Shown: positions 57,105-64,000 of the stretch, piece after piece
How the letters are laid out: the number at the start of each line of letters is the position of its first letter
How positions within the stretch are numbered: the first letter of the stretch is position 1
Source of the DNA: Methanocaldococcus lauensis
GTDB taxonomy: Archaea > AGJL01 > Methanococci > Methanococcales > Methanocaldococcaceae
Reading direction: 5' to 3'
NCBI RefSeq assembly: GCF_902827225.1
Contig: NZ_LR792632.1
Location: 55,030 to 119,029 of the forward strand
Length of the DNA stretch: 64,000 nucleotides
Position numbers and translations under genes: made by a program
Notes under the pieces: generated by a model
What the model saw: only the letters and a program-made list of their open reading frames with translations
Database searches by the model: none
Told to the model about the DNA's origin: nothing

Positions 57105-58394
57105 ATGACAGAAACATCAAATAACGATAACAACGATAAAAAAAAGATATGTGTAGTTGGTTTAGGATATATTGGACTACCAACAGCATCAATGTTAGCA
57201 ATATATGGATATGAAGTTATAGGAGTAGATATAGACAAAAAAAGAGTAGAGGAGATTAAAAAATTAAATTTTAAAACTACAGAAAAGGACTTAATGACTT
57301 TAGTCCGAGGAGCCATAAATTCAGGAAATTTAAAAGTTCAAACAAAGCCAGAAAAGGCTGATGTTTTTATTATCTGCGTGCCTACACCATGTATTGAGAT
57401 TGATGGAGAAAAAAAATGTGATTTAAGTTACTTAAATAAGGCCATTGAAGACATAAAACCATACATAGAAGATGGGAATTTAATTATTATTGAGAGTACA
57501 GTTCCCCCAGGAACTTCTGAACAGATTTATAAAAAATTGTCTAAGGAGAAGAAGATATATTTAGCCCATTGTCCAGAGAGAGTTCTGCCAGGGAATATTT
57601 TAGCGGAGTTAGTTAAAAATGATAGAATAATTGGTGGAATAGACGATAAATCAAAAGAAATGGCTAAAAAGATTTATGAGACATTTGTAGATGGAAAAAT
57701 ATATTTAACAGATACTAAAACAGCAGAGATGATAAAATTAATGGAAAACACTTATAGGGATGTTAATATTGCATTGGCTAATGAGTTTGCGAAGATTTGT
57801 GAAGAGTTAGGAATAGATGTATGGGAGGCTATAGAGTTGGCTAACAAACATCCGAGAGTTAATATTTTAAAACCCGGCCCAGGAGTGGGTGGGCATTGTA
57901 TTAGCATAGACCCTTGGTTTATTGTTGAGAAATCAAAAAATGCAGTTCTTATAAAAACTGCAAGAATTTTAAATGATTCTATGCCTTTTTTTGTAGTTGA
58001 AAGAATTAAAAAAATATTAAATAAGGATAGTGGAAAAATAGCAATATTTGGAGTAACATATAAAGGAAATGTTGATGACACAAGGGAAAGTCCAGCAGAG
58101 AAAGTTGTTAGAAAGTTAATAGAAGATGGCTTTGAAGTAAAATGCTACGATAAGTATGCAAGAAACTTTATAGTTCCATTGTATAGTTTAGAGGAAACTG
58201 TTGATGGAGCAGATATAATAGTTATTTTGGCTGACCACGATGAATATAAAAACTTTGAAGAAGGAACTATAAAAAATATATCCTCAAAAGTAAAAAATAA
58301 ATTAATCTTTGACACTAAAAATGTAATAAACAAAGATTTATGGAAAAAAGAAGGTTTTAAAGTATATATATTAGGTGATGGGAAGAATGCATAA
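57105..58394 (+). CDS. wecC: UDP-N-acetyl-D-mannosamine dehydrogenase
   Basis: This NAD-dependent enzyme oxidises UDP-ManNAc to the uronic acid used in surface glycans and protein N-glycosylation. The 429 residues have [10 protein letters not shown] near 19-28, [10 protein letters not shown], and the catalytic Cys in [10 protein letters not shown] near 264-273. I use ATG 57105, with GGGGAT four bases upstream, rather than TTG 57093. No wecB epimerase is adjacent. It overlaps the next gene by 8 bases. Confidence 0.88.
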   Translation: MTETSNNDNNDKKKICVVGLGYIGLPTASMLAIYGYEVIGVDIDKKRVEEIKKLNFKTTEKDLMTLVRGAINSGNLKVQTKPEKADVFIICVPTPCIEIDGEKKCDLSYLNKAIEDIKPYIEDGNLIIIESTVPPGTSEQIYKKLSKEKKIYLAHCPERVLPGNILAELVKNDRIIGGIDDKSKEMAKKIYETFVDGKIYLTDTKTAEMIKLMENTYRDVNIALANEFAKICEELGIDVWEAIELANKHPRVNILKPGPGVGGHCISIDPWFIVEKSKNAVLIKTARILNDSMPFFVVERIKKILNKDSGKIAIFGVTYKGNVDDTRESPAEKVVRKLIEDGFEVKCYDKYARNFIVPLYSLEETVDGADIIVILADHDEYKNFEEGTIKNISSKVKNKLIFDTKNVINKDLWKKEGFKVYILGDGKNA

Positions 58395-58857
58395 ATTAAA
58401 TGAGATATACTTAAAGGAGTGTATTCATTTTTTTGACAGTTGTATAAATGCTTTAAAAGATTTTGATTTAAGAACATTTATATCAAGATTTTATTATGGT
58501 ATGCTATATTTATTAAATGCATTTGAATTTTATATTAGGGAAGATATAGAGGACTGGCACAATAAAGAGAGATATATTAATTTTAGTAAAAAAATTAGGA
58601 ACTTTTTAATAGATTTAAAGTTATATAGGCATGCATCAGATTATATCTTATCTAAAAGATTGGAGCACGGTAAATCTTATGAGGAACATTGGGAAGAATT
58701 TAGAGAAAGTTATTTAAAATTAAAATTTTTTCACTATTTGCACATATTGAAGCAGGAACTGTATAATTATAGGCATAATCAACTTATATGCATTATCGTT
58801 GAAAAACTGGACATTATTGAGAAGTTATTAAAACTCTACATTATGTTAGAGGAATAA
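58387..58857 (+). CDS. HEPN-like helical protein
   Basis: This 156-residue all-helical protein has the HEPN-type opening [20 protein letters not shown], then a His-containing turn (DWHNKERY), and [10 protein letters not shown] matching the R-x-ADY part of that domain. HEPN proteins are often RNases or partners of nucleotidyltransferases. The typical R-x4-6-H motif is not clear. ATG 58387 overlaps the end of wecC. Its downstream partner is 2 bases away. Function not known. Confidence 0.6.
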   Translation: MHKLNEIYLKECIHFFDSCINALKDFDLRTFISRFYYGMLYLLNAFEFYIREDIEDWHNKERYINFSKKIRNFLIDLKLYRHASDYILSKRLEHGKSYEEHWEEFRESYLKLKFFHYLHILKQELYNYRHNQLICIIVEKLDIIEKLLKLYIMLEE

Positions 58858-58859
58858 TT

Positions 58860-59396
58860 ATGGACGATATAATAAAAATATTAAAAGAATTTGGAATTTT
58901 TAGTGAATATTTAAAAATATTAGATATAGAGGTTGAAGGAGATAAATATATAACTATTTTAATTCCAGATGCATTAGATTGGATAGAATTGGAGGAAATA
59001 GAAGAAATCTTAGAAAAAAAGATGGATAATGTTAGAATTAAGATTTCAAAATTACCTTTAAGCAGATTTATAAAAATATATTTAGAGAGGAATCTTAAAA
59101 ATAAAACTTATGGAAATTTCATTGAAAACATTGAAATAGATGGAATAAATTATGCTTTATATATTGACTGGAAAAATAAAAAAATAATAATTCATAAATT
59201 TAATGGCAAAAATCCTATAACAGAAAGTTGTAAATTATCATCAAGTTGGGAAACTCCGTGGGGTCTTTGGGTTTTAGGTTTTAAGAGTAGGGAAGAGGCA
59301 AAGAAATTTGCTGAAAATCTTGCATCTGAAATTTATAAATATTATAAAATAAAATTTGAAAGTGTAGAACATAAAAGGTGTTTAATGGAAAATTAG
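58860..59396 (+). CDS. Uncharacterised protein partner of the HEPN-like gene
   Basis: A 178-residue alpha/beta protein with an acidic N-terminal half and a block [20 protein letters not shown] near 122-141 of unusual composition. It has no nucleotidyltransferase GS-x-D-x-D signature, so it is not a standard HEPN-MNT partner. It starts 2 bases after the HEPN-like gene and ends just before the dapB binding site. Confidence 0.6.
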   Translation: MDDIIKILKEFGIFSEYLKILDIEVEGDKYITILIPDALDWIELEEIEEILEKKMDNVRIKISKLPLSRFIKIYLERNLKNKTYGNFIENIEIDGINYALYIDWKNKKIIIHKFNGKNPITESCKLSSSWETPWGLWVLGFKSREEAKKFAENLASEIYKYYKIKFESVEHKRCLMEN

Positions 59397-59405
59397 GTGA
59401 TAAAA

Positions 59406-60230
59406 ATGATTAAAGTGGCTGTTACAGGAGCATTGGGTAGAATGGGAAGTAATATAATTAAAACAATAACTCAACAAGAAGATATGAAAGTAGTTGCGGC
59501 ATTTGAAATTCCAAATCATCCAAAAAAGGGAGAAGATGTAGGTGAATTAATTGGCATAGGAAAAATAAATGTTCCATTATCAACATCTGATGAACTAAAT
59601 GAAGTTTTAAAATCTACAAAGCCAGATGTTTTAGTTGATTTTACCATAGCAGATGCATGTGTAGAAAATGTTAAAATAGCGGCTAAAAATGGAGTTAATT
59701 TAGTTATAGGAACTACAGGATTTACTGAAGAGCAAAAAATGGAAATAGAAAAAGCAATAAAAGAGAATAAAGTAGCGGCAGTAATTTCACAAAACTTTGC
59801 AATTGGTGTAAATATATTCTTCAAAACCTTAGAATTTTTGGCAAAAAAACTTGGAGATTATGATATAGAAATAATTGAAATGCATCATAGATACAAAAAA
59901 GACGCTCCTTCAGGAACTGCCTTGAGAGCGGCTGAAATTATAAAAGAAAATAGGGGAAGAGACAGTATTTTTGTTTTTGGTAGAAAAGGATTAACTGGTG
60001 AAAGAAAGAAGGAGGAGATTGGAATTCACGCAGTGAGAGGAGGAGATGTTGTTGGAGATCATACAGTTATATTTGCTGGAGATGGAGAGAGAATTGAAAT
60101 TACTCATAGGGCAAGTAGTAGGCAGGCGTTTGTTAATGGAGTTGTATTATCTATAAGATTTATTAAAGATAAAAAGGAAGGAATCTATAATACATTCGAT
60201 GTCTTAGGTTTGAATGAGATTAAATTTTAA
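59406..60230 (+). CDS. dapB: 4-hydroxy-tetrahydrodipicolinate reductase
   Basis: DapB makes tetrahydrodipicolinate for lysine synthesis. It shows VAVTGALGRMGSNIIKTI near 4-21 as the NAD(P) site, EMHHRYKKDAPSGTAL near 156-171 with the catalytic His and Lys, and GIHAVRGGDVVGDH. Full length is 274 residues. ATG 59406 is chosen because GGTGAT stands just before; GTG 59397 is in that site. Confidence 0.94.
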   Translation: MIKVAVTGALGRMGSNIIKTITQQEDMKVVAAFEIPNHPKKGEDVGELIGIGKINVPLSTSDELNEVLKSTKPDVLVDFTIADACVENVKIAAKNGVNLVIGTTGFTEEQKMEIEKAIKENKVAAVISQNFAIGVNIFFKTLEFLAKKLGDYDIEIIEMHHRYKKDAPSGTALRAAEIIKENRGRDSIFVFGRKGLTGERKKEEIGIHAVRGGDVVGDHTVIFAGDGERIEITHRASSRQAFVNGVVLSIRFIKDKKEGIYNTFDVLGLNEIKF

Positions 60231-60304
60231 GTAAGATTTATTTTTTATTATTATTTTTTATTTTTATATAGTTAGTTCATAAAATATGAATTTTAATTCC
60301 AAAT

Positions 60305-60320
60305 AGAAAACTTTATATAG
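60305..60320 (+). promoter_or_regulatory. Promoter of the pst operon
   Basis: AGAAAACTTTATATAG combines an A-rich TFB element with a TATA box. A start near 60345 leaves about 40 nt before pstS. No phosphate-box-like repeat is obvious. Confidence 0.5.
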
Positions 60321-60385
60321 GTATATTATGCAATATTAGATACTGTAAATGTATAAAGTATGGGTTATAAATAAATGGTGAGATT

Positions 60386-61519
60386 GTGAAAAAAATATTG
60401 GCTTTAATATTAGGAATCTGTTTAATACTCCCAATAGTTTCATTGGCAGGTTGTGTAGGAGATAACTCTCAGAATAGTCAAACTCCTTCAAATTCAAAAA
60501 CTATTATAATAAGAACTACAGGAGCAACATTTCCAAAGTATCAGATACAAAAATGGATTGAAGATTATCAAAAAACCCACCCTAATGTAAAAATAGAATA
60601 TGAGGGTGGAGGATCAGGTTACGGACAAGAAACATTTTTAAAGGGATTAACTGATATTGGAAGGACTGATCCTCCAGTTAAAGAGGCAATGTGGAAAAAG
60701 TTCTTAGGAACGGGAGATCAACCGTTGCAATTCCCTGAAATCGTAGGGGCTGTTGTTGTTGCCTATAATATTCCAGAACTTAAAAATACAACATTAAAGT
60801 TAAGTAATAATGCGTTAGCAGATATATACTTAGGTAAAATAAAATACTGGGATGATCCTGAAATTAAAGAATGTAATCCAAAAATTGCTGATAAATTACC
60901 TCACAAAGAAATAATTGTCATTCACAGAAGTGACGCCAGTGGAACAACTGCAATATTTACAACATACTTAAGTTTAATAAGCAAAGAGTGGGCAGATAAA
61001 GTTGGGGCTGGAAAAACAGTTAATTGGCCTGTTGATCAGATGGGAAGAGGAGCTGCAGGGAAAGGAAATCCAGGAGTAGTGGCTATACTAAAGAACACGC
61101 CATACTCAATAACATACACTGAATTGTCATATGCAATCGAAGAAAAACTTCAAACTGCTGAATTACAAAATAAAAATGGAAAATATGTTAAAGCAAATGA
61201 AACTACAATAAAGGCAGCTGTTGAAGGTGTTAAAGCATACATTCCAAATCCAACAGAGGGTTATAAAGAAGATTTAAAACAACTGTTAAACGCTCCGGGA
61301 GATAATGCTTATCCAATAGTAGCATTTACCCACTTGTTAGTTTGGGAAAATAAAAATGGTAAGCACTACAGTAAAGAGAAGGCAAAGGCAATTAAGGATT
61401 TCTTAACATGGGTATTAACAGAAGGGCAGAAGCCAGAACATTTAGCTCCTGGTTATGTAGGATTACCTGAAAGTGTAGCAAAAATTGGTTTAGACGCTGT
61501 AAATAGAATAAAGGAGTAA
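60386..61519 (+). CDS. pstS: Phosphate-binding lipoprotein
   Basis: The 377-residue protein has a lipoprotein signal ending LAGC near residue 22, so it is anchored outside the membrane. Phosphate-binding blocks are TTGATFPKYQIQKWIEDY and RSDASGTTAIFTTYL near 189-203. It begins with GTG 60386, supported by GGTGA upstream. It is the first gene of pstSCAB and delivers phosphate to PstC/PstA. Confidence 0.93.
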   Translation: MKKILALILGICLILPIVSLAGCVGDNSQNSQTPSNSKTIIIRTTGATFPKYQIQKWIEDYQKTHPNVKIEYEGGGSGYGQETFLKGLTDIGRTDPPVKEAMWKKFLGTGDQPLQFPEIVGAVVVAYNIPELKNTTLKLSNNALADIYLGKIKYWDDPEIKECNPKIADKLPHKEIIVIHRSDASGTTAIFTTYLSLISKEWADKVGAGKTVNWPVDQMGRGAAGKGNPGVVAILKNTPYSITYTELSYAIEEKLQTAELQNKNGKYVKANETTIKAAVEGVKAYIPNPTEGYKEDLKQLLNAPGDNAYPIVAFTHLLVWENKNGKHYSKEKAKAIKDFLTWVLTEGQKPEHLAPGYVGLPESVAKIGLDAVNRIKE

Positions 61520-61725
61520 GATTTTTTAAATTCTATAATTTTTCTATTTTTTGTTTATTTTTTAGAAAAATTTAAAAACTTAGTCACAATCTATTTTAAC
61601 ATAACGAAAATTTAAAAATAAAATTTAATAATTAAGCAATCAATAAAAAATAATTAAGTATTGAAAGATAATAAAATTTAAGATTATTAAAAAATAAAAA
61701 AATTACCATAATGAGGATGAAAACT

Positions 61726-62664
61726 ATGGATATATCCAAACTATTAAAAAAAATAGATGGATTTAAAATAATAACCTCACCAGCAATAATAATAGTTTTC
61801 ATACTCTTTGCGCTAATGGTAGGATTCTATTTCTATAATGCATTGCCTGCCATTGAAAAGTATGGAATAAATTTATTTATCCAAAATATATGGCAGGCTG
61901 CTGAAGAACCAGCAAAGGAAGTTTATGGATTAGCCGCACCAATTTGGGGAAGTATTTACACTGCCACAATTGCTATTTTAATAGCACTTCCTTTATCTAT
62001 TGGTTATGCAATATTCGTAAATGACTATGCTCCAAAGCCTTTAAAGTTTCCTCTAATTATTATCTCAGACATAATGGCTGGATTACCCACAATAATTTAT
62101 GGTATTTGGGGAGCATTTATATTGGTTCCTCTTTTAAGAGATCATGTAATGAAGTTTTTGTATGAGCATTTTTCATTTATTCCTTTATTTGACTATCCTC
62201 CGCTCTCTGGATACTGTTATTTATCTGCTGGAATACTCCTTGGGATTATGGTTGTTCCTTTTGCATCTGCAATAATAAGAGAGGCTTATGCAATGATTCC
62301 TTCTGTATATAGGGAAGGATTGGTTGCTTTGGGAGCTACAAGATATGAAACTACAAAAGTTTTAATTAGATTTATAAAGCCTGCAATAATATCTGGCTTT
62401 ATATTAGCATTTGGTAGAGCTCTTGGAGAAACCGTTGCTGTCTCATTGGTTATTGGAAATTCATTTAACTTAACTTATAAGTTATTTGCTCCTGGATATA
62501 CAATATCATCCCTTATAGCAAACCAGTTTGGAAATGCTGTGTTATATGAATATATGACTTCAGTCCTATATTCTGCTGGGCTCGTTTTATTTGTAATTGG
62601 TTTGATTGTGAATATTATAGGGCTTTATTATTTGAAGAGGTGGAGAGAAAATGTTTCCCACTAA
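61726..62664 (+). CDS. pstC: Phosphate ABC transporter permease PstC
   Basis: A membrane protein of 312 residues with six main hydrophobic helices and the EAA-type loop REAYAMIPSVYREGLVALGATRYE (in part) that contacts PstB. I choose ATG 61726 because GAGGATGA lies before it; ATG 61711 and 61717 are alternatives with no clear binding site. The 206 bases between pstS and it are A-rich, with no gene. It overlaps pstA by 14 bases. Confidence 0.9.
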   Translation: MDISKLLKKIDGFKIITSPAIIIVFILFALMVGFYFYNALPAIEKYGINLFIQNIWQAAEEPAKEVYGLAAPIWGSIYTATIAILIALPLSIGYAIFVNDYAPKPLKFPLIIISDIMAGLPTIIYGIWGAFILVPLLRDHVMKFLYEHFSFIPLFDYPPLSGYCYLSAGILLGIMVVPFASAIIREAYAMIPSVYREGLVALGATRYETTKVLIRFIKPAIISGFILAFGRALGETVAVSLVIGNSFNLTYKLFAPGYTISSLIANQFGNAVLYEYMTSVLYSAGLVLFVIGLIVNIIGLYYLKRWRENVSH

Positions 62665-63508
62665 AAATAACAATTTTCATAAAAAAATTAGGACTATTAA
62701 AGATTATATCTTTTTAATAGTTGTTGGTGCTTTAACTTTTATAGCTATACTGCCTCTATTTCATATAATTGTATCAATTGTAATAAAGGGATTACCTGTT
62801 ATAATGGAAAAAGGAGCAACATTTATATTTGGAACTTTAAGTGAAGGAGGAATAGGACCGGCAATAGTGGGAACATTGATGCTAACATTTTTAGCAACTC
62901 TTATAGGATTACCTTTAGCATTTTTGGCTGGAGTGTATATTTATGAATTTTCAAATAGTTTTATAGGTAGAACTACTAAAATGTTATTACAGATAATGTT
63001 AGAATTCCCAACTATATTAGTGGGTACATTTGTTATGGGATTGTTGGTTGTTCCTATGGGAACATTTTCCGCCCTTGCAGGAGCATTAGCTCTTGCAATA
63101 ATATTAACTCCTTATGTTGCTGTATATACAGAAGAGGCTATGTCAGAAATTCCAAAAATATATAAAGAGGGAGGTTATGCTTTAGGTTGCACAAGGGCAC
63201 AAGTTATATTTAAAATTATTACAAAAATGGCTAAAAAAGGAATTTTAACAGGAATATTAATAGGTATGGCAAAGGTTTCTGGGGAAACTGCTCCTCTGTT
63301 ATTTACAGCTGGTGGATTGTATGAAGTTTATCCTACAAATCCACTTCAACCAATTGGAGCTATTCCTCTCTTAATATATACATTGGTGCAAAGTCCTTCT
63401 CCCGAAGATCATAAAATGGCTTGGGGAGCGGCGTTAGTTATGCTCATTATCTTCTTAGCAATATTCATTCCAATAAGATATGCTTTAAAGGATGACATAA
63501 AACTCTAA
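62651..63508 (+). CDS. pstA: Phosphate ABC transporter permease PstA
   Basis: A 285-residue membrane protein with a similar EAA loop ([24 protein letters not shown], in part) that forms the channel with PstC. Its start lies within the end of pstC, with AGAGGTGGAG as binding site, so translation is coupled. pstB follows 31 bases later. Confidence 0.92.
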   Translation: MFPTKNNNFHKKIRTIKDYIFLIVVGALTFIAILPLFHIIVSIVIKGLPVIMEKGATFIFGTLSEGGIGPAIVGTLMLTFLATLIGLPLAFLAGVYIYEFSNSFIGRTTKMLLQIMLEFPTILVGTFVMGLLVVPMGTFSALAGALALAIILTPYVAVYTEEAMSEIPKIYKEGGYALGCTRAQVIFKIITKMAKKGILTGILIGMAKVSGETAPLLFTAGGLYEVYPTNPLQPIGAIPLLIYTLVQSPSPEDHKMAWGAALVMLIIFLAIFIPIRYALKDDIKL

Positions 63509-63539
63509 CTCAATAAATAAAAATATAGATAGTGAGATT

Positions 63540-64000
63540 ATGGAAAAAGTAAAGATAGAAACTAAAAATCTAAGTTTGTGGTATGGTGAAAAACAGGCAT
63601 TGTTTGATATAAATCTTCCAATTTATGAAAAGAGAATTACTGCTTTAATTGGACCGAGTGGATGTGGTAAATCTACATTTTTAAGATGTCTAAATAGGTT
63701 AAATGATTTAATTGATGGAGTAAAAATAGAGGGAGAGGTTTTATTAGATGGAAAAAATATTTACGATGAAGATGTTGATGTTGTTGAACTAAGGAAGAGG
63801 GTAGGAATGGTTTTTCAAAAGCCAAACCCATTTCCAATGAGTATTTATGACAATGTCGCCTTTGGTCCAAGAATTCATGGAATTAAAGATAAGAAAAAAT
63901 TAGATGAAATCGTAGAATGGGCTTTAAAGAAAGCCGCTCTTTGGGATGAGGTTAAAGATAACTTAAATAAATCTGCCTTAAAATTGTCAGGAGGTCAGCA
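63540..64000 (+). CDS. pstB: Phosphate ABC transporter ATP-binding protein (5' part)
   Basis: The gene is cut by the window end after about 153 residues. Walker [10 protein letters not shown] is near 39-47, the Q loop [17 protein letters not shown] near 97-113, and the signature LSGGQQ is the last visible piece. The reading [14 protein letters not shown] at the start is typical of PstB. ATG 63540 has AGTGAGATT upstream. phoU would be expected downstream. Confidence 0.95.
   Translation, partial: MEKVKIETKNLSLWYGEKQALFDINLPIYEKRITALIGPSGCGKSTFLRCLNRLNDLIDGVKIEGEVLLDGKNIYDEDVDVVELRKRVGMVFQKPNPFPMSIYDNVAFGPRIHGIKDKKKLDEIVEWALKKAALWDEVKDNLNKSALKLSGGQ

Overview
The window is a piece of a hyperthermophilic methanogen chromosome, almost certainly Methanocaldococcus (a relative of M. 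jannaschii). The base composition is very AT-rich, and GC-rich DNA is confined to tRNAs and structured elements. Ribosome binding sites follow a GGTGAT pattern 3-5 nt before ATG, GTG or TTG. Promoters have the ACCGAAA + TTTATATA shape. The gene set is methanogen-specific (mch, mptE, aksA, Ehb hydrogenase subunits) next to archaeal information genes (DnaG, TBP, RpoL, RpoE/Spt4, archaeal ribosomal proteins).

Layout. 1-10.9 kb: phospholipid synthesis (pssA), a PAC2 protein, S-adenosylmethionine synthetase, a Pcc1-GNAT fusion, two tRNA-Gly genes, dnaG, hisG, the L7Ae/S28e/L24e ribosomal cluster and an orphan cytosine-C5 methylase. 10.9-20 kb: a large DHH nuclease, a tandem FecCD permease pair without its ATPase, a phosphorylase-like enzyme that lacks the PLP lysine, a circularly permuted GTPase and an acylphosphatase fusion. 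19.9-20.6 kb: a decayed CRISPR locus with one intact 37-nt repeat and a leader-like AT-rich stretch. 20.6-31.6 kb: two Ehb subunits, the feoAB iron operon with a divergent DtxR-type regulator, hemC, dph6 and argC, then a small secreted/regulatory group (winged helix, membrane protein, CWB2 protein, Cys-rich peptide) and lysA.

31.6-36.35 kb is the accessory highlight. It holds a three-gene operon encoding a NurA-like nuclease, a HerA-like ATPase and a DUF4338 (DruA-like) protein. Upstream lie six strong palindromic hairpins bracketed by a degenerate tRNA-Arg 3' fragment and an intact tRNA-Arg(GCG) gene. I read it as a candidate defence module that is not one of the named Druantia or HerA systems I know.

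36.4-64 kb is mostly core: aspS, an RCK-DHH phosphodiesterase candidate, mptE, mch, FBP aldolase/phosphatase, aroA, aksA, hisH, TBP, the L1-L10-L12 operon with its regulatory signals, rpoL, tyrS, cbiT, a site-2 protease, S24e/S27ae, dephospho-CoA kinase, Spt4/RpoE, wecC, a HEPN-like gene pair, dapB and the pstSCAB phosphate transporter (pstB is cut by the window end).

Start codons were chosen by eye from ribosome binding sites and remembered family starts. No database search was run. Names rest on motif recognition, and M. jannaschii comparisons are from memory.
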